From Oscillatoria nigro-viridis PCC 7112 (GTDB taxonomy: Bacteria; Cyanobacteriota; Cyanobacteriia; Cyanobacteriales; Microcoleaceae), in assembly GCF_000317475.1 (NCBI RefSeq), contig NC_019729.1, positions 2,804,501 through 2,868,500 on the forward strand: a DNA stretch of 64,000 bases, in the 5' to 3' direction. Made by a program: the position numbers and the translations under genes. Each line of letters begins with the position of its first letter. Positions within the stretch are counted from its first letter, which is position 1. Below the pieces are notes generated by a model. The model saw nothing but the letters and a program-made list of their open reading frames with translations. It was not told where the DNA came from and did no database searches. Below are positions 17,163 through 26,281 of the stretch, one piece after another.

Positions 17163-18585
17163 TTAGACACAGGGCGGTGCGTTGCTAATGGAAAAAAATA
17201 ACTTGCAGGTATCGATCCCGCTCAAAAATAAATTTGCTAGAACTCGATCGCATCGGTGGTATGGTATAGCAGATGTTGAAGGCTATAGGGGCGAAGCGGA
17301 GCGGGTAAAAAGAAGTCCTGCAAGAAGGCGCAATCGAGCGCTTAGGTTTCAAAAATTAAGAACGTCCTCACCGTCAGGGCGGTTGCGATCTTACAAAACT
17401 TCCCTATCTTGAGAGTCAGTCGATTTGAGGTTCGAGATTGACTCCCCAGCCGCTATCTAGAGGCTTGAACCAACCTAAAGCACTTGTTGGCTGTGGACGA
17501 CTCCTGCTCGAAAGTAAGTCTTCGTCTTTCTGTGATGTCATGTATCTACTGTTATTGATTGCCCCTTTTTTTAGAATGTCAGAGATTGACACAATCACCA
17601 AGATAGTGTATCTTCTCTAACTGGTAGTACACATCCAAGTTATGCAGTTAGTCGAAAGGCAAGTCATTAAACCAAATCACAGGTTTTACCCAGAAGCCGA
17701 TCGATTGTCTTTGCTGTCCAACAAACTTTACAACTGCGATAACTATATCTACGGTCAAAACTTTTTCTCAGGTCAACCAACCAATGCTCTGGGTCTCTAT
17801 AGTCCACTCAAAAAGAGTCTCAAGGACAAAGCATTGCCGGCCCAAGTAACACACAAAACTCTCGGGTGACTGCTGAAAACATGGACTAACTATCATAGTG
17901 TCAAATTGGCGGGCGCGCTCGCGATCGCCCTACTAAGTTTCAAGCAGCACTGAAAATCCCTGACTAAAAAATCCCGAAAAAAAGAGAGCAGGGGCGATAT
18001 GTAGTTGTATTCAACTGTCAATCTGTTAGGAAAAAAGTAGCAAAAAAGCTTTTCTCAAAGAATATGTCAGTTGGTCTGGGACTAACATTTGGTAGCCTTG
18101 AAAAGTTACCTAAATCTTGGAACTCCGGATTGTTCCCGAGGTAAGTTGTTAAGTGTTCGAGGTAGTTTAGGAAAAGTTAGAACAAAACGCAAATGTAAAG
18201 CGGATTATAACCGTTGCCGTAACAAGCTTCGCGAATATTAAAGATCTATGAAACCCCTCTCTTGAAAAACGGTAAAATTCTAGATTCTAACTTGTACCTT
18301 CTAGCTTCAAGAAACACCTTGTTTCTTGCTCCTAAAAATAAATACCTTACCTTGTGCCAACAATCTTTCAGTCAGCTTATAACCGATCGCCCCCAAGTAT
18401 ACGGGAAAGTTCAAAAATGCCGGGATCTGGCATTGTGGAGCCTGTTAACGCATAAAAAAGTCAATTTAGCCAACAACTGACGGCCCCGGTGCCCCCGGTC
18501 TGCTGGCGGCTAACTGCTGAAAGCCGATCGGGCAAGCAGCGCCCTTCCAGCTTTTGGCAGTAACGCAAACGAGGAAAAAACTGTC
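17163..18585. other. 1.4 kb region without a recognisable gene
   Basis: Open frames of 60-76 codons exist at 17182-17412, 17642-17869 and 18262-18480 but lack family resemblance, good ribosome sites or biased composition. The last 100 bp are the leader of the amidase gene. The stretch may be decayed mobile DNA or contain an unrecognised RNA; I see nothing definite. Confidence 0.5.
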
Positions 18586-20376
18586 GTGAAATTCCACTGG
18601 CTACTACCGAGTTTCTTAAGTGTATTTTTGCTCGCCGGAGCCGCCGAAGCAGCTAGACTGCAATCTTGGCGGTTTGATGCTTCAGAGAACCGGCTTTACA
18701 TTACAACAGAGGGGGGAGTACAACCCAAGGCTCAACTGATTTTCAACCCGATGCGGTTGGTAATCGACTTGCCGGGGACGAGTCTGGGTCGTCCCTCGGT
18801 CAGCAAACCGCTCTCAGGGGCGATCGAATCGGTGCGGGTAGGGCAGTTTGACGACGATACCACCAGAATTGTGGTCGAGATCAAAGACGGGTTTACTATA
18901 GACCCTCAGCAAGTAAAATTCCGGGGTATTTCTCCGAGCGAGTGGACAGTGGATTTGCCAACGCCGGTGCGGGGAGAAACTCAAAATCCGATTTCAGAGC
19001 CAGGGGGAGAAAGGTTATCGATTGAACCTTCAGCATCCCAAGCCCAGTCGGCCGAGGCGACTGTAGTTCAGAACGTTCAGGTGACGGCGGACGGTTTTTT
19101 AGTCCGCACTGCGGGCGGTCGCCCCCAAATTAATTTTGAACAAAGTCGGGCCGGGGACATCGCCACCCTCGATATTGAAGGAGCTAGCTTAGCTCCGGGC
19201 CTAAGCAGCCAACAGCCTCAAACGAACGGCAAGCACGGGGTTGACAAGATTGAAGTCCGGCAACTGCCAACAGACCCGCCCGTTACCCGCGTGACTTTGC
19301 GGATGAAGAATTCTAATACTCAGTGGCGGGCGTCTGTGAGCAATTTGGGCGGGGTTGTGCTATTGCCTGGAAGTGTAAGACAGCCCTCGGTTGCCCGCAG
19401 CCTGACTGTAGCTCCTCCGGCCAGACAAGCTCAAGGAAATTTAGCGAGAGTTCAGTCCATTGATTTAGCCAGTAACGGCACGCAACTCGTGGTCAGAACT
19501 GACCGCCAAGTCTCCTACACCAGCGGGTGGGATCAGGGGTCGAGAGCTTACTGGATCAGGATCGCCTCTAGTGTCCTGACAGGCGAAATTCCTCAGCTCG
19601 ATGCCAACAGTCCTGTATCGTTTACTGCCAGCCAAGAAGATGCGGAGACTGTGGTGATTTGGGTGCAGCCGCGGTCGGGGGTAGAGGTAGGCAGGGTGAC
19701 GAGACCGAACCCGCAGTTGCTGTCTTTGCAGTTACGATCGAATGCTAGCGCGCAGCAGCCTTTGACTCGCACTCCCAATGTGCAGCCTTTGCCGAGAAGG
19801 ACTTTCGGAACCGAGGATTTGCCCCAAGCTTCTAACCGCCGCGCCGTAGTAGCGATCGATCCTGGCCACGGTGGCCGCGATCCGGGGGCAGTCGGGATTC
19901 AAGGCATTCAGGAGAAGGAGATTGTTTTGGATATCTCTTTTCAGGTGGCGAGGCTGCTGGAACAGCAGGGGGTGCAGGCGGTGATGACTCGGACTGATGA
20001 CAGCGAAATCGACCTGGAACCCAGAGTTTCTTTGGCGGAACGGGTGAATGCTACTTTGTTTGTCAGCATTCACGCTAATGCGATTAATATGAGTCGGCCG
20101 GATATCAGTGGGATTGAGACTTATTATTTCAATAACGGGGAAGATTTGGCCAGGGTGATTCACGGCAGTATTTTGCAGGGGACGGGGGCGACTGACCGCC
20201 GAGTGCGGCAGGCGAGATTTTACGTTTTGAGGAAGACTTCTATGCCTTCTGTTTTGGTGGAGGTGGGTTTTGTCACGGGTGCTGAAGATGCTGCTAAGCT
20301 TTCTGACCCAGCTTACCGCAGTCAAATGGCGGCTTCGATCGCTCGCGGCATTTTACTTTATCTTCAACAAAGATAA
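18586..20376 (+). CDS. amiC: N-acetylmuramoyl-L-alanine amidase with AMIN domains
   Basis: 596 aa, GTG start behind GAGGA. Signal peptide (WLLPSFLSVFLLAGAAEAA). Two AMIN-type beta modules in residues 24-130 and about 165-400 target the enzyme to the envelope; the C-terminal 200 residues are a zinc amidase_3 domain: AIDPGHGGRDPGA (zinc His), EKEIVLD (zinc Glu), FVSIHAN (zinc His), and VEVGF (catalytic Glu). It cleaves the peptide from muramic acid in septal peptidoglycan; in filamentous cyanobacteria such enzymes open septal pores. murI follows 163 bp downstream on the same strand. Confidence 0.94.
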   Translation: MKFHWLLPSFLSVFLLAGAAEAARLQSWRFDASENRLYITTEGGVQPKAQLIFNPMRLVIDLPGTSLGRPSVSKPLSGAIESVRVGQFDDDTTRIVVEIKDGFTIDPQQVKFRGISPSEWTVDLPTPVRGETQNPISEPGGERLSIEPSASQAQSAEATVVQNVQVTADGFLVRTAGGRPQINFEQSRAGDIATLDIEGASLAPGLSSQQPQTNGKHGVDKIEVRQLPTDPPVTRVTLRMKNSNTQWRASVSNLGGVVLLPGSVRQPSVARSLTVAPPARQAQGNLARVQSIDLASNGTQLVVRTDRQVSYTSGWDQGSRAYWIRIASSVLTGEIPQLDANSPVSFTASQEDAETVVIWVQPRSGVEVGRVTRPNPQLLSLQLRSNASAQQPLTRTPNVQPLPRRTFGTEDLPQASNRRAVVAIDPGHGGRDPGAVGIQGIQEKEIVLDISFQVARLLEQQGVQAVMTRTDDSEIDLEPRVSLAERVNATLFVSIHANAINMSRPDISGIETYYFNNGEDLARVIHGSILQGTGATDRRVRQARFYVLRKTSMPSVLVEVGFVTGAEDAAKLSDPAYRSQMAASIARGILLYLQQR

Positions 20377-20466
20377 TGGGCAGTGGGCAGTTGACTGTTG
20401 ACTGTTGATTAATGTTATTGGTTATCTGTTATTAGCCACAGCAAACGATTAACAAATGACAAATGA

Positions 20467-20515
20467 CAACTGCCAACTGCCAACTGCCAACTGCCAACTG
20501 CCAACTGCCAACTGC
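20467..20515. repeat. Short tandem repeat CAACTGC x7
   Basis: Seven perfect 7-bp units between the amidase and murI genes, next to CAGTTGACTGTTGACTGTTG-type relatives at about 20386-20408. Confidence 0.95.
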
Positions 20516-20539
20516 CAACAGATAACTAACTATTAACAA

Positions 20540-21400
20540 ATGACAACAGACCCTGGACAACAAAGAATCGGTATTTTTGACAGCGGCGTGGGCGGTTTGA
20601 CTGTTTTGACCCAGTTGTACCGACAATTGCCCAACGAATCGATACTTTATTTTGGAGATACGGCGAGGCTGCCTTACGGCACTCGCACGCCGTCAGAAAT
20701 TGTGGAGTTTGTCCGCGAAATTATGGCTTGGTTGGTGGAACAGGATGTGAAAATGGTGATTATGGCCTGCAACACCAGTTCTGCTTTGGCGATGGAGATG
20801 GTGCAGGCTGAATTTGATATCCCGGTGCTGGGAGTAATTCTGCCGGGGGCGCAGGCTGCGGTGCAGCAAGGCAAGCGGATCGGGGTCATCGCAACTCCTG
20901 CTACGGCTGCTAGCAATGCTTATCGAAATGCGATTTTGGAGATGGACGATTCTTGCCTGGTGTGGCAGGTTAGCTGTCCGGCTTTTGTGCCGCTGGTGGA
21001 GCAAAACCGGATTCACGACCCTTATACTTGTGAGGTGGCTCGGGAATATTTGGCTCCTTTGATTCAGCAGCGCATCGATACGCTGATTTACGGCTGCACT
21101 CATTATCCCCTGTTGGCTCCTGTGCTTCGATCGCTTTTGCCTGCTGGGGTGACTTCGATCGATCCTGCGGTACGGGTGGTGGCTGCTGCTGCCAGAGAAT
21201 TGGAGCTTTTGGGGCTGCGGAATGCTGGTACTGCGCTACCGACTCGTTTTTGCGTGAGCGGCCCCCCGCAGCAGTTTGCCCAGTTGTCGGTGCAGTGGCT
21301 CGGTTGTACTCCTGCTGTTGAGAAAATATCCCTGCCGACAGTTGTACGTAGCGAAGCGGGGCGTAAGCCATCGCCCGTATCGCTCGAATCTGCCGAATAA
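20540..21400 (+). CDS. murI: Glutamate racemase
   Basis: 286 aa. FDSGVGGLTV (Asp14, Ser15), MACNTSSA (Cys77) and YGCTHYPLL (Cys186, His188) are the two-base catalytic residues. Makes D-glutamate for peptidoglycan in the cytoplasm. Probably co-transcribed with the upstream amidase; a strong hairpin terminator follows at 21425. The last 20 codons (SEAGRKPSPVSLESAE) read through a cyanobacterial CGAAGCGGGGCG-type repeat and may be a late extension. Confidence 0.97.
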   Translation: MTTDPGQQRIGIFDSGVGGLTVLTQLYRQLPNESILYFGDTARLPYGTRTPSEIVEFVREIMAWLVEQDVKMVIMACNTSSALAMEMVQAEFDIPVLGVILPGAQAAVQQGKRIGVIATPATAASNAYRNAILEMDDSCLVWQVSCPAFVPLVEQNRIHDPYTCEVAREYLAPLIQQRIDTLIYGCTHYPLLAPVLRSLLPAGVTSIDPAVRVVAAAARELELLGLRNAGTALPTRFCVSGPPQQFAQLSVQWLGCTPAVEKISLPTVVRSEAGRKPSPVSLESAE

Positions 21401-21424
21401 GCCGGAAAATTTATAGGTTAATCG

Positions 21425-21463
21425 AACCCCCCAAAACTCAGGTAAAGCTGGCTCTGGGGGGTT
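21425..21463 (+). terminator. Terminator after murI
   Basis: Stem AACCCCCC (21425-21432) with GGGGGGTT (21456-21463), closed by a short T-run. 25 bp past the murI stop. Confidence 0.85.
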
Positions 21464-21580
21464 TAATTATTGCTATGTAACCTAGCAATTACACATCAAT
21501 AGGTAATATTATTGAACAAAAGCTTTGATGAACAATGCAAATAATGTCCTATACGTGCTGGAGATCTTCAGCCTTGAACC

Positions 21581-22135
21581 ATGTCACTCTATGTATCACA
21601 AGCAGTTTTACTTGTAGACGGCTATAACATAATTGGACTTTGGCCTCGACTCCGAGAGAAGCGCGATCGCGACGAACTCGAAACAGCTCGCCGCGAGTTG
21701 ATTGAGGTTTTAGTTAACTACAGCGCCGTTCAAGATTTTGAGGCTCGACTGGTGTTTGACGCGCACTATCGAGATACTCCCGGCGTTAAAGAAATTATTA
21801 CTAAAAATTTATCGGTGCACTACACTGACTTCGGTCAGACAGCAGATACTTATATTGAAAAATCTTGTGCTAGTTTGCGCTACGAGTTGCGATCGGTCAA
21901 AGGCAAAGGCCGCATGATTGTCGCCACCTCAGACCGAGCGCAGCAATTGACCGTAGTTGGCTACGGTGCCGAATGGATGTCCGCCGAACAACTAGCGGCT
22001 GACGTAGAATCCACCGCCCGCCGCAGCGAGCGCCGGCACAAATCCCGCAAACAAAATTCCAGTCGCTTTCTCGCCAGTTCCCTCGATCCGGAATCTCAGC
22101 AGCGCCTCGCCAAGTTGAGAATGGGGCTGCATTAG
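21581..22135 (+). CDS. YacP-like NYN domain ribonuclease
   Basis: 184 aa. The NYN/PIN fold shows LLVDGYNIIG (Asp), an RRELIEVL helix, VFDAHY, and VATSDRAQQ with GYGAEW, the pattern of YacP/Rae1-type endonucleases that cleave RNA in the ribosome. Basic C-terminus (RRSERRHKSRKQ) fits RNA binding. ATG start. Ends 108 bp before the tRNA-Asn gene. Confidence 0.88.
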   Translation: MSLYVSQAVLLVDGYNIIGLWPRLREKRDRDELETARRELIEVLVNYSAVQDFEARLVFDAHYRDTPGVKEIITKNLSVHYTDFGQTADTYIEKSCASLRYELRSVKGKGRMIVATSDRAQQLTVVGYGAEWMSAEQLAADVESTARRSERRHKSRKQNSSRFLASSLDPESQQRLAKLRMGLH

Positions 22136-22243
22136 CTGCTGAAACCCGCTCGCTGTCTGACAAAAAAAAAAGTTTATCAAAGGCCTTGCCAAATCGAGTA
22201 AGTTCAGATATTGTTAGTAATTGTGGGTAACAAAAACCCCCAA

Positions 22244-22617
22244 TCCTCGGTAGCTCAGTGGCAGAGCGGTCGGCTGTAATGAATGCAAGCCTTTGGCATC
22301 AACCAAAAGCCCTAGTGACATAGCAGCTCTATCCGGTAACGGGTACTGAAAAATCGGGTGAATTCAAGGAAACCGCAGCACTTCGGGTGGCGACAATCTT
22401 GAGCCAAGTCTGGCGAAAGGCAGCGGTTGCGATCGCAAGTAGCCGGAAAGGTGCAGAGACTAGAGATGAGGAGCCTAACCAATAAATCTCACAGCGCCCG
22501 ACATCCGACGACAGATCGCACAAATGATTTGTAGGGATGATGAAATAGTCCGCCCCCTTCGGAAACGTTGGGATAAGTGTAACCGATTGGTCGTAGGTTC
22601 AAATCCTACCCGGGGAG
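22244..22617 (+). tRNA. tRNA-Asn(GUU), interrupted by a group I intron
   Basis: Exon 1 (22244-22277) gives acceptor TCCTCGG, D-arm GCTC-AGTGGCA-GAGC and anticodon stem GTCGG plus CTGT. Exon 2 (22580-22617) gives TAA, stem CCGAT, variable TGGTC, T-arm GTAGG-TTCAAAT-CCTAC, acceptor CCGGGGA and G73. Joined, the anticodon loop is CTGTTAA, anticodon GUU, and all stems close, matching tRNA-Asn. CCA is not encoded. The acceptor stem has one G-U pair. The intron splits the anticodon between U35 and U36. Confidence 0.9.
22278..22579 (+). ncRNA. Group I intron (IC3-like) in tRNA-Asn
   Basis: 302 nt. The conserved core elements are present in order: P (about 22360-22374, GAATTCAAGGAAACC), Q (22394-22410, TTGAGCCAAG), R (22451-22465, GTGCAGAGACTAGAG) and S (22539-22551, ATAGTCC). 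The 5' exon ends in U and the internal guide around GCAAGCC can pair with GGCUGU, with U-G at the cut; the intron ends in G. No homing endonuclease frame is present. These are the features of the self-splicing IC3 introns of cyanobacterial tRNA-Leu(UAA), here in another tRNA. Confidence 0.9.
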
Positions 22618-22622
22618 TTAGT

Positions 22623-22661
22623 AAAAGTCTGAAGTTGGAATTTTCCAGCTTCAGACTTTTT
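22623..22661 (+). terminator. Terminator after tRNA-Asn
   Basis: 16-bp stem (22623-22638 with 22645-22660) with one G-U pair, 6-nt loop and T5 end. Placed six bases behind the tRNA. Confidence 0.9.
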
Positions 22662-22774
22662 GTGTTTGTTGCGCTGGCGAAATAACATTCCGATTCAGCG
22701 GCTACTAATAACCTGGAACTCATAACCAGCGACGTTCGTGAGTCTGTTGCACGAGAATTGTTATACAGGATTAT

Positions 22775-23471
22775 TTAGAGTGCAGAAATGCAATCATATA
22801 TCAGCTTGTTCATTGGGCTAGCATTGGAGAAATACCCCAAAATATGATTCCTACTGATTTTAGTCTGTTTACGACAGCCTACTGCTGCTGACCAAGATAA
22901 CCAATCTGACTTTCCAACACGAAGATGTTCAGACCTGAGTTCAGGTAATCCAAACCGATGGTCTGGGATCTCAAGTACTTTTGCTTGTGTCAAGCTTGTG
23001 GCGTGAGGATGATTATATAACAAGTCAATTATGTCACCATAATTATGAGAGTTCATAAGATAATCTTCTGTCATTTTAGCCAGCCAAAATAATTGATTTT
23101 CTGTGGTATTTCTAGAGGTAGTAAGAAATTCTTGAACCAGGTTAGATAGCTCTGTTTTATCATTTAAATATCGGCAGTAAGTATAAACAGTTTTGCTAAG
23201 GCTTGGGAAACGTTCTAGAAAACTTCTCATTCGCTCTAGAACATCACTTCCATGATCTCGGAGTAGAATTAAAACCAGTTCAGCATCTTCTTCATGAATA
23301 TCTGGATCTTTTAAAATATCTAGCAAATATTCGATTTCCTCATCACTCAGCTTCTCATACTCTTCCTCTTCCTCATCCTGCTCAAACTCTATACCAGAAA
23401 CTTCAATAATATGTCGTCTAACTTGCAATAACCCTACTTTAATAACATCAACTTGCTTTTCAATATTAATT
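22775..23471 (-). pseudogene. Truncated gene, C-terminal fragment resembling a reverse-transcriptase tail
   Basis: About 230 codons of minus-strand coding sequence up to the stop. The end GKSDWLSWSAAVG, then ISRNHILGYFSNASPMNKLI, reminds me of the C-terminus of bacterial defence-type reverse transcriptases; the middle is acidic and helical (EFEQDEEEEEYEKLSDEE). The frame runs on into the IS element to 23623, but that part is element sequence (the terminal repeat encodes LIQQAL). The 5' half, which would hold the catalytic YADD, is not found beyond the insertions. Family call is weak; the truncation is clear. Confidence 0.5.
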
Positions 23472-25142
23472 AGGGCTTGCTGAATAAGTGCTGAAAGGTT
23501 CACCACATGAGGGCTGCGATCGCCCGAGCGTGGGTGGTGAGTGCAACAAATACAGGTAAAATAGTACAGAACCCTTGCACCACCGTTAACAGTTGTGTAC
23601 CGAAAAGTTGACCCAGACGGCACCCCACCAGAAAGCTTTGAATTTCCTCATGGAGGAAAATTAGCCTCAGACAACCGTTGGGTAATGATGGCCCAATTGA
23701 TACCGTGGTCAGAATTTGAAGCAGAATATGCTGAAAATTTTGCCTCATCTATAGGGGCACCCGCTAAATCATTTAGGATAGCATTGGGGGCATTAATCAT
23801 CAAAGAGAAATTGGGAACTAGCGATCGCGAAACTGTAGAACAAATTCGAGAAAACCCTTATCTACAATACTTTATCGGTCTCTCATTCTATAGCAATGAG
23901 ATTCCATTTGATGCCTCCCTATTGGTTCATTTTCGACAAAGAATCAGCGTCAATCTCGTCAATAAAGTGAACCAAAAGATGGTGAAGAATCTCCGAGAAT
24001 CCCCGACACCTCAACCTGAATCAAGCAAAAAAAAACCAGCAGAACTAAATGAGAGTGAAAATCAGGGAAAATTATTATTAGATGCAAGTTGTGCTAGCGC
24101 AGATATCACCTATCCAACTGACATAGGAATTCTCAATCGAACAAGAATGCAAACCGAAAAAATCGTAGATATCCTCTACGAGTCAATCAAAGACCAATGC
24201 CTGAAAAAACCCAGAACCTACCGCAAAAAAGCTCGTAAAGATTACCTAGCGATTGCCAAGCAGCGCCGACCGACGCAGAGCAAAAAAGAACAGCCATTAA
24301 AAAGCAACTGCAATATATCAAAAGAAACCTAGCTCATATTGAGAAATTAATCGAGTTAGGCTCTCTTTTGGAGAACTTGAGTAAGCGACAATATAAACTG
24401 CTGCTAGTCTGTCAGGAAGTTTACCGCCAACAATCCTGGATGTACCAACACAAAACAAATAGAATTGACGATAGAATAGTAAGTTTAACCCAACCCCATG
24501 TTCGTCCCATAGTTAGAGGAAAAGCAGGAAAAGCCACAGAGTTTGGAGCCAAAATCTCAGCGAGCAGTTGTGACGGGTATATATTTTTAGATCGAATTAG
24601 TTGGGATAACTTCAATGAATCAGGAGACTTAATAGCCCAAGTAGAAGCATTTAAAGAATTCACAGGACATTACCCAGAATCAGTTCACGTTGACCAAATT
24701 TATCGCACTCTATCGAATAGAGCATGGTGTAAAGAAAGAGGAATTAGGATGAGTGGTCCGCCCTTGGGAAGACGACCAGCCCATGTGAGTAAAGCAACAA
24801 AAAAGCAAGCTCAAGAAGATGAGAAAGCTCGTCAAGCTATAGAAGGAAAATTTGGTCAAGCAAAAAGAAGATTTAATCTCGATCGAGTGATGGCTAAACT
24901 CGATAATACATCCCAAACAACGATTGCAATTGCTTTTTTAGTTATGAACCTTGTGGCTGGGTTATTGCGGTTATTGTGGCTTTTTGTGTGTCAATTTTTA
25001 TTAATAACAACTGGAAAGAAGGCAACGATTATCAAAAGTTATATCCTGGTATTACAACTAAAAGAAAAACTTAAGTTGAGCGTAGGCTAGCAATAGCGCG
25101 ATGGAACTTTTTTGAGTTTTTTGGACTTATTCAGCAAGCCCT
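23472..25142 (+). mobile_element. IS1182-like insertion sequence
   Basis: 1671 bp bounded by perfect 18-bp inverted repeats AGGGCTTGCTGAATAAGT (23472-23489) and its complement (25125-25142), flanked by AATT at 23468-23471 and 25143-25146, a 4-bp palindromic target duplication as is usual for IS1182. Contains one frameshifted transposase. Inserted in the minus-strand gene at 22775-23471. Confidence 0.9.
23595..25090 (+). pseudogene. IS1182-family transposase, frameshifted
   Basis: GTG start. First frame (to 24332) holds GALIIKEKLGTSDRETVEQI and the first Asp (LLLDASCASADITYP). The second frame (-1; open from about 24278) continues with EQKRTAIKKQLQYIKRNLAH, then VHVDQIYRT (second Asp) and EGKFGQAKRRFN (Glu). 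The join is at the CAAAAAAG run near 24281. The phase of this A-run does not match a standard -1 slippery heptamer, so a mutation is more likely than programmed frameshifting; polymerase slippage on A6 remains possible. Confidence 0.85.
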
Positions 25143-25146
25143 AATT

Positions 25147-26069
25147 AGACCTCCTGCGAAAGTCTGAGAGAGTTGTAAAATAGATAGAAATTCAACTAAT
25201 CTAAAATGAGTTACAAACAAGTTAAGAATCTAGAGCCTACAGAGTTCAAACGTTTATGTGGTGTCACTCCAGCAACATTTGAGCAAATGGTAAAAGTAGT
25301 GGCGGCGGAAAAAGTTTTAGCAAAAAAGAGCGGCAGACCTAGTAAATTAAGCATTGAGGATCAAGTGTTAATGACCTTAGAGTACTGGCGGGAGTATCGC
25401 ACTCATTTTCATATAGGAGTAAGCTGGGGATTGGATGAAACAAATGTGCTCAGAAATATCAGAAAGGTTGAAAATATATTAATTAAGTCAGGATTATTTA
25501 ATGTGGGCGGTAAGAAAAAAGCAAAAGAGATAGATTCAGAGACAGAATTACTAGCGGTGGATGTTGCAGAACATGAGGTAGAAAGACCAAAAAAAAAACA
25601 GAAGAGATATTACAGTGGCAAGCAAAAGTGCCATACAGTGAAATCACAAGTATTGGTAAATCAAAAAACGAAAGAAATTATCTGTATCGCAGTCAGTCAA
25701 GGGAAGGTACACGATTTTAGAATCTGGAAAGAAAGTCAGATAGACCTCGGAAAAAAGACAGAACTATTAGCAGATAAGGGATATCAGGGGATTGACAAGA
25801 TTCATCCTCACAGCCGAACTCCCATCAAAAAGACTAAGAAAAAGCCTTTAAGTAAAGAGCAAAAGCAATTCAATAAGATCTTAGCAAAAGAAAGAATTGT
25901 TGTTGAGCATCTTCATAGAAGATTAAAGATATTCAGGCTTCTCTCGTCGAGATATAGAAATCGAAGACGGAGATTTGGGTTAAGGATTAATTTAATTGCA
26001 GGAATTTACAATTATGAGCTGTATTTATCATCACAACAGGCAATCGCTTGATACTTTCGCAGGAGGTCT
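25147..26069 (+). mobile_element. IS5-like insertion sequence, apparently intact
   Basis: 923 bp with perfect 17-bp inverted ends AGACCTCCTGCGAAAGT (25147-25163) and complement (26053-26069), and ATT on both sides (25144-25146, 26070-26072) as 3-bp target duplication. It inserted directly at the right-hand AATT of the IS1182-like element, so it is the younger of the two. Confidence 0.9.
25206..26051 (+). CDS. IS5-family transposase
   Basis: 281 aa, uninterrupted. N-terminal helix-turn-helix (SIEDQVLMTLEYWREYRTH), then a DDE domain: AVDVAEHEVERP (Asp), ADKGYQGI (Asp) and ERIVVEHLHRRLK (Glu). The stop lies just inside the right inverted repeat. All catalytic residues are present, so the element could be active. 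Confidence 0.92.
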   Translation: MSYKQVKNLEPTEFKRLCGVTPATFEQMVKVVAAEKVLAKKSGRPSKLSIEDQVLMTLEYWREYRTHFHIGVSWGLDETNVLRNIRKVENILIKSGLFNVGGKKKAKEIDSETELLAVDVAEHEVERPKKKQKRYYSGKQKCHTVKSQVLVNQKTKEIICIAVSQGKVHDFRIWKESQIDLGKKTELLADKGYQGIDKIHPHSRTPIKKTKKKPLSKEQKQFNKILAKERIVVEHLHRRLKIFRLLSSRYRNRRRRFGLRINLIAGIYNYELYLSSQQAIA

Positions 26070-26074
26070 ATTGA

Positions 26075-26193
26075 GAGCATCTCAGTTTTGCAAAAAGCAT
26101 TTTTTTTATTCGTCGGAGCGTCCCCGCACAGCGAAGGTTGCAGAACGAAGCGAGCGGGGAGGCTCGCACTATAAAACCAAAACTGAGATGCTC
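26075..26193. repeat. MITE-like element with GAGCATCTCAGTTTT ends
   Basis: Perfect 15-bp terminal inverted repeats (26075-26089; 26179-26193) around 89 bp with no coding capacity. A partial relative of the right end lies at 36405-36439. It sits three bases right of the IS5-like element. Confidence 0.7.
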
Positions 26194-26281
26194 CCGATCG
26201 CTCATATATGTCAACCCATTCTTACTACTCACCGGAATCTTCTTTCGTGAATCGAGTTTTTTCCGCAGCCGTTTATTTAGG

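Noticed and set aside
17340..17400. Possible right end of an IS200/IS605 element (AACGTCCTCACCGTCAGGG)
   Set aside because: Resembles the end of some tnpB genes but no coding remnant or left end could be found.
17182..17412. 76-codon basic frame after the hydrolase gene
   Set aside because: Composition is Arg/Ser-rich in the manner of shadow frames; no motif and no ribosome site.
17642..17869. 75-codon frame in the long non-coding stretch
   Set aside because: No family resemblance or start signal.
18262..18480. 72-codon frame upstream of the amidase
   Set aside because: No motif, weak start; ends in the amidase leader.
22244..22617. tRNA-Leu(UAA) or tRNA-Tyr with intron
   Set aside because: There is no long variable arm as in tRNA-Leu, and reading GUA without splicing leaves a six-base loop; the joined exons give a regular tRNA-Asn loop CTGTTAA.
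23472..23623. N-terminal part of the 282-codon minus-strand frame
   Set aside because: It lies inside the IS element (terminal repeat and flank), so it is a chance extension of the truncated gene.
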